Made by a program: the position numbers and the translations under genes. Below, piece after piece: positions 43,078-53,010 of a stretch of 64,000 nucleotides of DNA (position 1 is the stretch's first letter; each line of letters opens with the position of its first letter). Source of the DNA: Alphaproteobacteria bacterium (GTDB lineage Bacteria; Pseudomonadota; Alphaproteobacteria; MPNO01; UBA2964); assembly GCA_012103315.1 (NCBI GenBank), contig WLWZ01000021.1, positions 1 through 64,000 of the forward strand, in the 5' to 3' direction. Under the pieces are notes generated by a model. The model ran no database searches. It saw only the letters and a list, made by a program, of their open reading frames with translations, and had not been told where the DNA came from.

Positions 43078-44376
43078 TCAGCTTTCGCCAAACACCCGGT
43101 TCAGGATCAAATCGACATTTTTAGTGTGATAGGTGATGTCAAATAAAGCAGCCAAGTCTTCTTTGCTCGTCAGCTTCGTGACTTCTTCATCGGATTGTAA
43201 TTCAGTCAGGAAGTCTGCGTCCTCCTCCCAGACTTTCATCGCGTTGCGCTGTACGGCGCTATAGGCACCCTCGCGGCTCATCCCCGCTTGGGTCAGGCCA
43301 AGCAGGACGCGCTGCGAGAACACCAGCCCACCAAGTTGATCGAGGTTTTTCTGCATCATGTCAGGATAGATCATCAGCTTGTCGATGACGCCGGTCATGC
43401 GGGCTAAGGCGAAGTCTAGTGTCACTGTGGCATCGGGGCCAATCATGCGCTCTACCGACGAATGCGAGATATCGCGCTCGTGCCACAAAGCGACGTTCTC
43501 CATTGCCGGCGTAACCGCGGATCGAACAATACGGGCCAGCCCGGTGATGTTTTCCGTCAGGACAGGGTTGCGTTTGTGTGGCATCGCTGACGAGCCCTTT
43601 TGACCGGGTGAGAAATACTCCTCAACTTCACGCAATTCGGTACGTTGCATGTGACGAATCTCGACGGCCAGTCTTTCCAGCGAACTTGCAACAACGCCGA
43701 GGATCGCAAAGAACATGGCGTGGCGGTCACGCGGGATGACCTGGGTTGAAACCGGTTCAGGTGTCAGCCCCATTTTCTTGCCGACATGTTCTTCGACGGC
43801 GGGGTCGATATTGGCGAAGGTACCAACAGCACCGGAGATTGCGACGGTGGCAATCTCGGCGCGCGCATCTTTGAGCCGGTCGAGGTTCCGATCGAACTCG
43901 GCATAATGGCCCGCCAGTTTAACGCCAAAAGTTGTCGGCTCGGCGTGGATGGCATGGCTGCGGCCGATGCAGATGGTGTTTTTGTGTTCGAGTGCACGTT
44001 TCTTGAGGGCGGCAAGCAACGCCTCGACATCGGCGATCAGGATATCGGCGGCTTGGCTCATCTGAACAGCGAGGCAGGTGTCTAGGACGTCGGAAGATGT
44101 CATGCCCTGATGGACGAAGCGTGCTTCGTCGCCGACATGTTCCGCAAGGTTGGTCAGGAACGCGATGACGTCATGCTTGGTCTCGCGTTCGATCTCATCA
44201 ATGCGGTCGATTTCCCACTTGCCGCGGTCCCAAACCGCCTTGGCAGCATCCTTGGGGATAACCCCCAAATCAGCCTGCGCGTCGCATGCGTGGGCTTCGA
44301 TTTCAAACCAGATCCGGAACTTGTTTTCCGGTTCCCAAATGTTTGCCATATCAGGGCGGCTGTAGCGGGGAATCAT
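43078..44376 (-). CDS. purB: Adenylosuccinate lyase
   Basis: A 432-residue fumarase/aspartase superfamily enzyme that releases fumarate from SAICAR and from adenylosuccinate. The signature loop GSSAMPHKRNPVLTENI is present with the catalytic Ser, MTSSDVLDT and GRSHAIHAEPTTFG supply the other active-site residues. Start MIPRYSRPDMANIW is the common alphaproteobacterial form. It is 78 bases downstream of the MFS gene and separated from the purSQL operon by about 8 kb. Confidence 0.98.
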   Translation of the reverse strand: MIPRYSRPDMANIWEPENKFRIWFEIEAHACDAQADLGVIPKDAAKAVWDRGKWEIDRIDEIERETKHDVIAFLTNLAEHVGDEARFVHQGMTSSDVLDTCLAVQMSQAADILIADVEALLAALKKRALEHKNTICIGRSHAIHAEPTTFGVKLAGHYAEFDRNLDRLKDARAEIATVAISGAVGTFANIDPAVEEHVGKKMGLTPEPVSTQVIPRDRHAMFFAILGVVASSLERLAVEIRHMQRTELREVEEYFSPGQKGSSAMPHKRNPVLTENITGLARIVRSAVTPAMENVALWHERDISHSSVERMIGPDATVTLDFALARMTGVIDKLMIYPDMMQKNLDQLGGLVFSQRVLLGLTQAGMSREGAYSAVQRNAMKVWEEDADFLTELQSDEEVTKLTSKEDLAALFDITYHTKNVDLILNRVFGES

Positions 44377-44454
44377 AGGCTTTGCCTGTCGTTTTTTAAG
44401 GACGAAGAATTACAAGGCGGTGTAGCAGAAAACCCCGACTCGTGAAACCAGCCG

Positions 44455-45657
44455 TCAGCCATCTGGCGCAGGATTTTTGAGCGGTCTGACTAGTCCATAA
44501 TAAGATGCCAAGGACCCGATGCCGAGCAAGGCGATGATCGTCACCATCGGCATTTGAGTGCCGTCAAAGAGCAGGCCTGAGATCCCTGCGATCGTGGCGG
44601 CGATGCATGTTTGAACAAACCCAAGATTGGACATTGCTGATCCTGCCATATCACCGAATGGCGATAACGCCCCGGCTGTTGCTTGCGGCAGGATAAAGCT
44701 CAGCGCTGCTATATAGCCGAACATCGGGATGATCAGTGCCCAGATACTATTGTATCCGGCGACGGCACATCCCCACATTGCGACGCCAGAAACACAGCCA
44801 ATGATCGCTCCGGCATGGATCAGCCCATCGATGCCAATTCGGCTGACCAGTCGTCCGGCGATAAAGCTGAACAGCGAATAGGCAACCATAATACCGCCAA
44901 ACGCGTAGGCGTATTCCTGAGGCGTTTGCTTGAGAAACAGAATGAAGACGCTGGAGGAGCTGGTGAGAAAACACATTAACCCACCCATCGTGAAAAATAT
45001 GCAGGCGCCATAGCTGAGAAAGGCTCGGTTACGCAGGACGATCAACAAATTGGCTGCCATGGTGGCGGGGCCGAGTTTGACCCGGCGTTCCGGCGGCAGT
45101 GTTTCTTTGAGAAAGAGTGCTACCAGAATTAGGCACAGAAAACCGTACCCGACCATAAAAACAAAGATTGATCGCCAACCTTCGGCATCCAGCAGAGTTG
45201 CGCCGAGGAAAGGCGCAATGATGGGGGCCATGCCACTAAACACTGCCATATAGGACAAAAGCTTTGCGGCTTCTTCGCGGTCATACAGATCTCGTGCCAT
45301 CGCGCGGGGTAGGATACGACCGGCAAAAGTTGACGACCCTTGAATAAAGCGCATCGCAGCCAGCATTTCGACGCTGTTTGCATAGGCGCAACCGATTGCG
45401 GCCATGATGTAGACAGTGAGACCGCCCAGCATCATGGCCTTGCGGCCGTAGCGGTCTGACAAAGGTGATAAGACCAGCTGTCCGGCGGCAGCGCCAAAGA
45501 CATAGGCAGAGAGGGTCAGCTGTATGCTCCCGGCATTGGTAACCAGGTCGGTGGCCATTGCCGGGATCGCTGCCAGAGAGGTGTCGATTGAGAACGGCGG
45601 CATCGCTTGTAGAATGCCGAGCAGGATCACCAGGATAAGATAGTTAGTACGGGTCAT
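44455..45657 (-). CDS. MFS exporter, Bcr/CflA family
   Basis: A 400-residue, 12-helix drug/H+ antiporter-type transporter. The loop 2-3 signature reads LSPLSDRYGRKAMMLGG; the N-terminal helix has ILGILQAMPPFSIDTSLAAIPAM, close to the Bcr/CflA opening PLSTDMYLPA-type motif. It lies 12 bases after the ABC transporter on the same strand, probably one transcript; both are export proteins. Substrate unknown. Confidence 0.9.
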   Translation of the reverse strand: MTRTNYLILVILLGILQAMPPFSIDTSLAAIPAMATDLVTNAGSIQLTLSAYVFGAAAGQLVLSPLSDRYGRKAMMLGGLTVYIMAAIGCAYANSVEMLAAMRFIQGSSTFAGRILPRAMARDLYDREEAAKLLSYMAVFSGMAPIIAPFLGATLLDAEGWRSIFVFMVGYGFLCLILVALFLKETLPPERRVKLGPATMAANLLIVLRNRAFLSYGACIFFTMGGLMCFLTSSSSVFILFLKQTPQEYAYAFGGIMVAYSLFSFIAGRLVSRIGIDGLIHAGAIIGCVSGVAMWGCAVAGYNSIWALIIPMFGYIAALSFILPQATAGALSPFGDMAGSAMSNLGFVQTCIAATIAGISGLLFDGTQMPMVTIIALLGIGSLASYYGLVRPLKNPAPDG

Positions 45658-45669
45658 GTTTGTGTCGGT

Positions 45670-47508
45670 TTAGGACGCGCCGGGGTCGGCAAGCGCCAGA
45701 TCAGCGTCGGGGTCTTCCTGCTGTCGCCACCACAGTTCGGCGTAACGCCCTTTTTGTGTTAGCAGTTTCTCGTGATTGCCGCGTTCAATGACACGCCCTT
45801 CCTCGATAAACAGAATTTCATCGGCGTGGATGACGGTCGACAGCCGATGCGCAATCATGATTGTCGTGGTGTCTTTCGAGATCGCGCTTAAATTCTGTTG
45901 GATCGCCATTTCGGTGCCGCTGTCGAGCGAGGAAGTCGCCTCGTCGAACAGAAAAATCCTTGGGTTCTTAAGGGTGGCACGCGCAATCGCGATGCGCTGC
46001 TTTTCGCCGCCGGAGAGTTTCAGGCCACGTTCGCCAACCAGGCTGTCATAACCATCGGGCAGGGTAGCAATGAAGTCGTGTATTTGGGCGAGCCTGGCGG
46101 CATTTTCGATTTCGGCGTTGCTGCTATCCGGTCGTCCGAAGCCGATATTGTAATGCAGGCTCTCATTGAACAGCACAGTATCTTGCGGCACGACAGCGAT
46201 GGCGCTCCTTACGGACTCTTGTGTTAGATCAGTGATGTTGTGCCCGTCTATCGATATCGTGCCCTCGGTAACGTCATAGAACCGGAACATCAACCGCCCG
46301 ATTGTTGATTTGCCAGCACCGCTGGGTCCGACCAGGGCGACCGTGCCGCCCGCCGGCACCCCAAAGGAAATATCTTTTAAAACCGTCCGCCTTGAGTCGT
46401 AGGCAAAGGAAACATTGTCAAAGCGCAAGGTTCCCTTTCCCTTTGGTAGAGCTGTGGCGGTAGGTTTGTCGGTGATCTCAGGCTGCTCATCAAGGAGGGC
46501 GAGCATCTGCTCAAGATCGACCAGCGCTTTCTTGATGTTGCGGTATACGTATCCCAGCCGGTCGAGAGGACGGATAAGCTGTAATAAGTACTGGTTAACG
46601 GCGACCAGCGCGCCAACTGTCATGGCGCCGTCGATGACACGTCCCCCCGCCGTCACGACGATGGCTGTTACGCCGATGCCGAGAACGCTGACCTGAATGA
46701 GGCCAATGATACTGCGCCAGGTAAGGGACCGAACGGTAAGCTCTTCTTCTTCTGCAAGGGCGCGGTCATAGCGCGCGGCAACGTAGTCTTCATTGCCGGT
46801 ATATTTGATGGTCTCGTAATTGAGGATGGTGTCGACGGCCTTGCCATGCGCTTCGACGCCAACACGAATCGCCCGTCGCTGATGCTTGCGCAGCCATTCG
46901 GAACCGACAATCAAGGCGGTGAGATAGAGGACCAAAGTCGTAAACATTAGGACCGCAAAAACACCATCAAGGAAGTATGACATCATGATGATGACGAGAC
47001 CAATCTCGGCGGTGAAAGGTAAGATCAGGAATACGCAGTCGAACAGCAAATCCTCAACCGCTCGAATACCGTTCTCCATGACGCGGCTCAGGGAGCCGGT
47101 ACGTTTTTGCAGATGGTAGCGCAACGATAGCTTATGGAGGTGACGAAAGACGACCATCCCGACGCGGCGTCTAATGCGTTGTTCGATCCGGCCATAGATC
47201 GCCCAGCGCACCTCGCTCAACGCCCGACTAAACCAATGTACAAAGCCATAGGCAAAGAGCAGCCCAAGCACTGAAGTCGTCAGTAAATGAACCGGCGATG
47301 ATTTGCCTGTCACGCCGCTGAGCCCGTCAATCGCTCCGGCGAACAGCAGTGGCAGGTAGGAGTTTAGACCGGCAACAGAAAACAGGAAGACGATGGTAAA
47401 GCCGAGCCGAACCTTTATCCCCGGATCGTCCCTGGGCCACAGAAAGGGCAGAACGAGGCGCAGGGCCTTGCGGTCAGACGGTGCAGCTTGTGCTTCAGGA
47501 ACGGCCAT
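45670..47508 (-). CDS. ATM1-type ABC exporter (fused permease-ATPase)
   Basis: About 612 residues: a six-helix transmembrane domain (residues 30-320) and a C-terminal ATPase with Walker A GPSGAGKST, Q-loop near VVPQDTVLFNESL, signature LSGGEKQRIAIARATL and Walker B IFLFDEATSSLD, then the H-loop IAHRL. The order and helical spacing match ATM1/HMT1-type exporters, which move glutathione-metal or polysulfide species. The frame opens with GTG six bases before an ATG at 47508; the ATG is taken. The gene follows an alpha/beta hydrolase (26 bases) and precedes the MFS gene. Confidence 0.93.
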   Translation of the reverse strand: MAVPEAQAAPSDRKALRLVLPFLWPRDDPGIKVRLGFTIVFLFSVAGLNSYLPLLFAGAIDGLSGVTGKSSPVHLLTTSVLGLLFAYGFVHWFSRALSEVRWAIYGRIEQRIRRRVGMVVFRHLHKLSLRYHLQKRTGSLSRVMENGIRAVEDLLFDCVFLILPFTAEIGLVIIMMSYFLDGVFAVLMFTTLVLYLTALIVGSEWLRKHQRRAIRVGVEAHGKAVDTILNYETIKYTGNEDYVAARYDRALAEEEELTVRSLTWRSIIGLIQVSVLGIGVTAIVVTAGGRVIDGAMTVGALVAVNQYLLQLIRPLDRLGYVYRNIKKALVDLEQMLALLDEQPEITDKPTATALPKGKGTLRFDNVSFAYDSRRTVLKDISFGVPAGGTVALVGPSGAGKSTIGRLMFRFYDVTEGTISIDGHNITDLTQESVRSAIAVVPQDTVLFNESLHYNIGFGRPDSSNAEIENAARLAQIHDFIATLPDGYDSLVGERGLKLSGGEKQRIAIARATLKNPRIFLFDEATSSLDSGTEMAIQQNLSAISKDTTTIMIAHRLSTVIHADEILFIEEGRVIERGNHEKLLTQKGRYAELWWRQQEDPDADLALADPGAS

Positions 47509-47534
47509 TGCCACCGTGGTTCGGTTTGGCCTTG

Positions 47535-48848
47535 TTAATTTGCAAGGTAGTAGCCCTTCATGATGGCGTCATGCCAGATGCCTGTTATCGGACCAACGAG
47601 ACCTTCGGGCAATCCTTCTTCGGGATATTCATAGTGATGGCTGCCGGTACCGAGTTTGGTGAGGCGTACTTTTGGAGCGGGGTCCATAGCGGCAAACGTG
47701 GGCAGAACAATTTCGTCATAGACCTTTTCAGTATGGTCGCGACTGTGTTTGCAAATCGATAACAGGATCGGTGGCACCGGCTTTACGTCAGGGCCGGATA
47801 GCTCATACCCGTAGCCGATATACTGCTTCACCAAGGCCTCGGTATCGGCCTCGTTCATCTCCAGGCGCGCCGCCGCGGCACGAGCAGCAGCTTCAAGCGC
47901 ATGATCGGCTGCGTAATGCAGCGGGTATTCTGCCTTGAATTGCGGTTGGGTGAGGGTCTTCTCCCAATCCTCGAAGACATCCTCCATAATCCATGGTAGG
48001 CGCATCAAACCTTGTTCGCCTTCTTCACTACGGACTTCAGCGCCGCGATATCGAGCGATATCGCGCCAGGTGCGGACCAGCAAATCATTGAAGGGCCCTT
48101 CCCACTCATAGCCGACCATTTTCTGGAACATATAGCCGAACGGGGAATTTTCGATGCCGACAACGCCACGAATATTGGCGACGCGCTGGGTCAACAAGTG
48201 GACGAACGGTCCACCGGTTGAATGGCCGTGGACATAGATCGAAAATTCACCTTCTGGCAAATGATCGCGGCAGACAGTTTTCATCGCCGTTTCAAACGCA
48301 GCCGGCCAGGCCGCCATCCGGTCATAAAAGCGGGACCCCGGTTTTGCGCGCGCGACCATGCGGCGGCCATAACGAGCGCGCAGGCTTTCATCGACGATCA
48401 GATCGTACTCGTCCGGCGAAATAAATTCATTCTGTTGCCAGATCGGTGTGCGGACGACTTTGTCAGCAGAAATCGTGTCGCCGGGCCAGTCGCGTGATGA
48501 ATCCGGTAGATAAAGTCGTCCGGGATAGGTCATCGTCGTAATGCGGTAGCCGAATTTTCGCACGATCAGGCGGGTTAGTTGCTCCATGGCGCGGTAATCG
48601 CCAGAGCCACCCGCCAGAACAAACATGCCAACTTTGTTGCCGTCAGCACCGACTGGAATGAGGCTCGGGTCTTCTGGTTCGTAGACCATGACACCGACAT
48701 CCCAATCCATCTCCAGCGCCTTGACGCGAAAAATATGCTCGGTTTCGGTAAAGGGAATATCAGGCCGTCCCAGAACCTGGTTGGACAATTCAACAAGGGC
48801 GTCCTTGTCCATGGTCTTGGGTGGTTCCCATCTGGCATCGTCGGTCAT
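47535..48848 (-). CDS. Alpha/beta hydrolase, large form, unknown substrate
   Basis: A 437-residue protein. Nucleophile motif GHSTGG (YVHGHSTGGPF), an N-terminal FVLAGGSGDYRAMEQLTR that may form the oxyanion hole, and a late GTGSHHYEYPEEG with a candidate His. An insertion between the nucleophile and the acid carries helical lid segments (around FNDLLVRTWRDIARYRG). Not a recognised lipase or depolymerase family. AGGAAG precedes the ATG. It is divergent from the amidase pseudogene, and leads a probable transcript with the ABC and MFS exporters. Confidence 0.78.
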   Translation of the reverse strand: MTDDARWEPPKTMDKDALVELSNQVLGRPDIPFTETEHIFRVKALEMDWDVGVMVYEPEDPSLIPVGADGNKVGMFVLAGGSGDYRAMEQLTRLIVRKFGYRITTMTYPGRLYLPDSSRDWPGDTISADKVVRTPIWQQNEFISPDEYDLIVDESLRARYGRRMVARAKPGSRFYDRMAAWPAAFETAMKTVCRDHLPEGEFSIYVHGHSTGGPFVHLLTQRVANIRGVVGIENSPFGYMFQKMVGYEWEGPFNDLLVRTWRDIARYRGAEVRSEEGEQGLMRLPWIMEDVFEDWEKTLTQPQFKAEYPLHYAADHALEAAARAAAARLEMNEADTEALVKQYIGYGYELSGPDVKPVPPILLSICKHSRDHTEKVYDEIVLPTFAAMDPAPKVRLTKLGTGSHHYEYPEEGLPEGLVGPITGIWHDAIMKGYYLAN

Positions 48849-48954
48849 TGTTATCTTCCTTTGGCTGCGAATGGCCATTCTGCCGTAACTTGCGGTGCCC
48901 CGCCATGTATCCTAGGTTTTTTTCCACTTTGAATTGATCGTGGGCCCTAGGTCG

Positions 48955-50330
48955 ATGCCAACAGAAATACCTGTCGTTCCAGAATTTTATGACCCAGCCT
49001 CCGTCGCGCTATGCTCTTTTCATGATGCAGTGCCGGATTTCTTAGCCGGTAGTGATAGCCCTCGTGCCTATCTCGAGCGCTGCTTAGACGTCATTGCGGC
49101 ACGCGAACCGAGTATCAAAGCCTTTGTCGTAATGGATGTTGAAGCGGCACGGGTTGCCGCGGACCAGTCGAGCGAACGCTATAAAGCTGGCAAGCCCCTC
49201 TCCAGAATTGATGGCATGCCGTTTGCGGTAAAGGACCTTTTCAAAACTGCTGATTTTCCCACCGAGCTGAACAGTCCGTTGCTGAAAGGTGAGCGCCATC
49301 GCTTCGACTCAGCGCATGCCTATGCCATGCGAAAAGGCGGTGCTGTCATCTTGGGAAAAACCACGCTGCCAGAGCTTGGCTCCGGACAACCGGCGGTGAC
49401 CCGCAATCCGTTTAATCTGGAACGCAGCCCAGGGGGTTCTTCCAGTGGCTCGGCAGCTTCTGTCGGTGCGGCTATGTTGCCTGTGGCCATTGGCAGCCAG
49501 GGGCGCGGCTCGGTCTTACGGCCAGCCAGCTTTTGTGGAAACGTCGCCCTTAAACCGACATATGGGGCGGTGCATTCTGGCGGCATGCTGTGGCGGTCAC
49601 CGAGCTACAGCACGATTGGTATCCACGGTAGCAATATTACTGATTGCTGGCGTACCGCCTGGCAGATCGCTCAGACCGTGGGCGGGGATCCTGGACATCC
49701 GGGCCTGTTTGGTGAGGCAGATGTGACGCCGGTTAAACCAAAAACTCTTATCCGTCTTGATACGCTGGGATGGGCGATCACTGAATCTGGTATTCAAGAA
49801 CGGTTTGAGGAGTTTTTGCTGAAGCTCGAAAAACAGGGCGTGGAAGTTGTTACTCGTAAGGATGACGAAGATGTTGAAGCTTTTGAACAAGCGCTGGCAA
49901 CCATTCCGGAATTTCAGCCTGATCTAGCGGCTTGGGAAATGCAGTGGCCAGCTTTGTTGATCCGCGATCGTGGTCGCAATTAATCAACGAACGTCTGGTC
50001 GACCGGTTTGAGTTTGGCGAACAAATGTCGCTGGACGACTATCGGGTGACACTCGACGCCCAAAGCAAATTACGTGGCACCTTCGCTACGTTGGAAGGCA
50101 AAGCCGACGGGTTTATCACCTTGCCGACACCAACGATGCCGCCGCTCGGAAATGCAACAGGTGACTCGGTTTATGGCGACCCATCCTCTTGTCTCGAAGC
50201 ACCCGCCTGGAACATTCCGTTGCTGCGGGAAACTGATATGCCACTCGGGATTCAATTGTTGGGAAACAAGCATCAGGACTATGCGCTCGGCCAGGTTGGC
50301 CAGTGGATGGTGGATGCATTTCTTCGATAG
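48955..50330 (+). pseudogene. Amidase-signature gene with a frameshift near 49978
   Basis: The first part (48955-49980) encodes an amidase-signature protein: Lys in PFAVKDLF, the Gly/Ser-rich RSPGGSSSGSAASV and the nucleophile region RGSVLRPASFCG. It ends at TAA 49981-49983 in frame 1, but the adjacent frame continues without a break (LINERLVDRFEFGEQMSL and onward to MPLGIQLLGN) to 50330, giving the expected C-terminal third. Inserting one base at about 49978-49981 restores a ~458-residue protein. So there is a single-base deletion, either real or a consensus error. The ATG at 48955 is the first likely start; GTG at 48940 is possible. Confidence 0.85.
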
Positions 50331-50344
50331 AAGCAAATCAGTGC

Positions 50345-50361
50345 CCGCTATATGATAGCGG
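50345..50361. promoter_or_regulatory. Inverted repeat before the halogenase-like gene
   Basis: CCGCTAT-ATG-ATAGCGG, a perfect 7-bp inverted repeat with a 3-base loop, located 25 bases before the ATG at 50386. No T-tract follows. Possible operator or mRNA hairpin near the ribosome-binding site. Confidence 0.3.
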
Positions 50362-50385
50362 TCAGAGTTCATTCACGACGAGATT

Positions 50386-51969
50386 ATGGCGAAAATCAAA
50401 GCACCTCTTAACCGAATAGATCGGATTACTATCGTTGGCGGCGGCACAGCCGGTTGGCTAAGCGCTGCGATGCTGGGAACGTTTCTCAACGAGCGTCATG
50501 ACGGGCCTCCTGTTGAAATAACCCTGATAGAATCACCGCGTGTCCCGACAATTGGCGTTGGCGAAGCAACCGTGCCGGGGATGCGAGCGCTATTGCAGCG
50601 GATCGGTCTCGATGAGGGAGAGTTTCTACGGCGCTGCAATGCCTCGTTTAAATATGCCGTGCGATTTTCGGACTGGAATAAGGACGCCTCCGGGAAAGGC
50701 ATAGAATTCTATCACCCGTTTGATGCGCCCGAGAGTATATGCGGTAAAAACCCAACCTATCATTATCATCGCTATGGTCCACGAAAAGGGCCTGGTGGGT
50801 TGATTGACGCAATTCTGCCCAATGCAGCGATGATCAACGGCCAGTTCGCGCCGCGTTTGATCGGTGGCAATGATTTCGAAGGGGTGATCAGCTACTCCTA
50901 TCATCTCGATGCTGGGTTGTTTGCGAACTATGTCAAAGAGGTCACGCTGGAGCGCGGTATCAATCACATTGTTGATGATGTCGTTGATGTGAAACTCGAC
51001 GACCGGGGTTATGTCAGCGAACTCATCCTTGAAGAAGGTGGCTCGCATCCCGTCGAAATGGTGGTTGATTGCACAGGTTTTCGCAGTCTTATTCTTGGTG
51101 ACGCGCTCGGCGAACCATTTCAGCCGTGGGATAAACAATTGCTGTGTGATCGGGCGCTGGCCGTCCAGCTACCGCATGTCGATCCCAAGACTCTAGAGCC
51201 TTGCACGACGTCGACAGCCCTTGGGGCCGGCTGGGTATGGAACCTGCCGCTCTATAACCGCGTTGGTACGGGCTACGTGTTTTCAAGTGCTTTCCGCACG
51301 GATGAGGAGGCGCGCGATGAGTTTGTGGCGCATTTGGAAGGCAAAGGCTTCAAAGTTGATGAAGAGCCGCGCGCGATCCAAATGCATGTCGGTAGGCGTG
51401 AGCGAACTTGGGTCAAAAATTGCGTTTCCATTGGATTGTCTGGCGGCTTTGTAGAACCGCTGGAAGCAACCGCGATTCACACGATTTCAGCGACGCTGCG
51501 GCTGTTTGCCGCCAACTTCCCGGATAGATCGATTAGCCAGCCCCTGGCAGATCGCTTCAACCGCTCGGTTGGCGAACTCTATGACAATATCGTCGACTTT
51601 ATTGTCATGCATTATCTGACCTCAAACCGTGAAGAACCCTTCTGGCTTGCGGCGCGCAATGAGATAGATGTCCCAGAAAGCCTGCAGACCAATATGGATC
51701 TCTGGCAGCATATCCTGCCAAGCGAGGCCGACATTTCCGGGATCAATCTGTTTGGCCCGCCAAGTTTTCTCTCCGTGCTTTACGCCAAGGGGCGTTTCGA
51801 CGATGTTGCTTTCCCCCTTGAAGGCTCGATCGATAAAGCGGATTGGCAGGAATATGTTGCGGGCATGAAGAAGCTCAAAGCCAATTACGCTCAGCACTTG
51901 CCGCGTCACTATGATTTCCTGACAGATCTTCGAAATCAGGCAGCGCGCAATTTGCTCGGTGTTGCCTAA
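50386..51969 (+). CDS. Tryptophan-halogenase-family flavoprotein
   Basis: A 527-residue FAD-dependent halogenase-family protein. FAD motif VGGGTAGW at 17-24; VGEATVPGMR at 58-67 is the family's second signature; K89 (ASFKYAVRF) aligns with the Lys that holds hypohalous acid in PrnA; W283 and W285 (GWVWNLPL) match the WxWxIP box that blocks monooxygenase reaction; EPLEATAIH precedes the C-terminal half. The Ile of WxWxIP is Leu. Such enzymes need FADH2 from a separate reductase and chlorinate or brominate indole or phenol rings; many marine members have unknown substrates. It stands 55 bases after the broken amidase with no biosynthetic genes beside it. Confidence 0.9.
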   Translation: MAKIKAPLNRIDRITIVGGGTAGWLSAAMLGTFLNERHDGPPVEITLIESPRVPTIGVGEATVPGMRALLQRIGLDEGEFLRRCNASFKYAVRFSDWNKDASGKGIEFYHPFDAPESICGKNPTYHYHRYGPRKGPGGLIDAILPNAAMINGQFAPRLIGGNDFEGVISYSYHLDAGLFANYVKEVTLERGINHIVDDVVDVKLDDRGYVSELILEEGGSHPVEMVVDCTGFRSLILGDALGEPFQPWDKQLLCDRALAVQLPHVDPKTLEPCTTSTALGAGWVWNLPLYNRVGTGYVFSSAFRTDEEARDEFVAHLEGKGFKVDEEPRAIQMHVGRRERTWVKNCVSIGLSGGFVEPLEATAIHTISATLRLFAANFPDRSISQPLADRFNRSVGELYDNIVDFIVMHYLTSNREEPFWLAARNEIDVPESLQTNMDLWQHILPSEADISGINLFGPPSFLSVLYAKGRFDDVAFPLEGSIDKADWQEYVAGMKKLKANYAQHLPRHYDFLTDLRNQAARNLLGVA

Positions 51970-51978
51970 TGGCAACGT

Positions 51979-52869
51979 TTAGGCGCGCGTTCCCTCAATA
52001 AAGGCATGTAAACAGGCGTTAAACGCTTCCGGATGTTCGCGGTATGTGAAGTGACCGGATTCGTTGAAGACGTTCAGCTGTGCCTGGCGCTCGCGGGCGG
52101 CGATGAGATCATAGAGGGCCCGGCCCATCGTTATCGGCGCGGTCGGGTCGTTATACCCCCAAATGAGCTGGGTCGGACGATCCATACCGTGATCGCGTAT
52201 CCAGGCAAACATGTTGATTTTGTCTTTGGCGAGCGCGGGTAGAAACTGTGTATGACGTAAACCGTCGCCGCTTGAGGCCATCTTGTGACAGGCCTCGACA
52301 TAGCTGTTTTGCTTGGCAACTTCGACCAGCCCATTGATCCACTCATCTGATACATGCGCAGGGCTGTAAGAATAATGCTCCATAATCCAGCGCTGGCTTT
52401 CGGCCGTTAGTCGAGGTTCTGGTGGACTGGCGAGGACGATCTCATTCAATCCGATGCCGGGGGCACAGCTATTGCTGTCGATAATGGTGCAGGTGCTGAC
52501 CAGATCGGGCCGGTCCATGGTCATTCGGCAGGTGACATAGCCGCCGCGCGAATGGCCGACAAGATGCGCGCCTTTGATTTCCATCGCATCCAGCGTCGCA
52601 GAGGCATGTCGGACAACCTCCGCCATTGTGTAATCTTCGTCTTCTAGAGGGTTTTGCGTATATCCCTGGCCAATCTTGTCGATGGCAATGACGTGATAGT
52701 TCTCCGCCAGGCCATCGAAATTCAGTCCCCAATCGAGGGCGCAGTCCGCTGCGTCATTTGATCCAAAATTGCCACCATGCAGTAGGATCATGACAGGGCC
52801 TTCGCCCTTTTCGTAATAGCAGGTACGAATTCCGCCGACGTCGATGAATTTCCGTTCATTCATAGGCAT
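51979..52869 (-). CDS. Alpha/beta hydrolase (meta-cleavage hydrolase-like)
   Basis: A 296-residue hydrolase with the LLHGGNFGSND oxyanion motif, nucleophile Ser in GHSRGG, Asp near WGYNDPTAP and His in ESGHFTYREHP. It resembles carbon-carbon bond hydrolases and lipases that accept products of ring meta-cleavage. It opens MPMNERKF with a second possible ATG six bases later. Convergent with the halogenase-like gene (9 bases), divergent from purC. Confidence 0.88.
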   Translation of the reverse strand: MPMNERKFIDVGGIRTCYYEKGEGPVMILLHGGNFGSNDAADCALDWGLNFDGLAENYHVIAIDKIGQGYTQNPLEDEDYTMAEVVRHASATLDAMEIKGAHLVGHSRGGYVTCRMTMDRPDLVSTCTIIDSNSCAPGIGLNEIVLASPPEPRLTAESQRWIMEHYSYSPAHVSDEWINGLVEVAKQNSYVEACHKMASSGDGLRHTQFLPALAKDKINMFAWIRDHGMDRPTQLIWGYNDPTAPITMGRALYDLIAARERQAQLNVFNESGHFTYREHPEAFNACLHAFIEGTRA

Positions 52870-53010
52870 AATGTGTGCCTCCCCCTGATGTGGTGCCGCG
52901 CTTTTTTGTAATCAGAAAGTTATACACAAGAAAATGGTCTTGCCATATGGCTGAGACTAGCCGATTCGCCTCTGCATTCCGATATTTGGCGACATAATTC
53001 TAACCAATTT

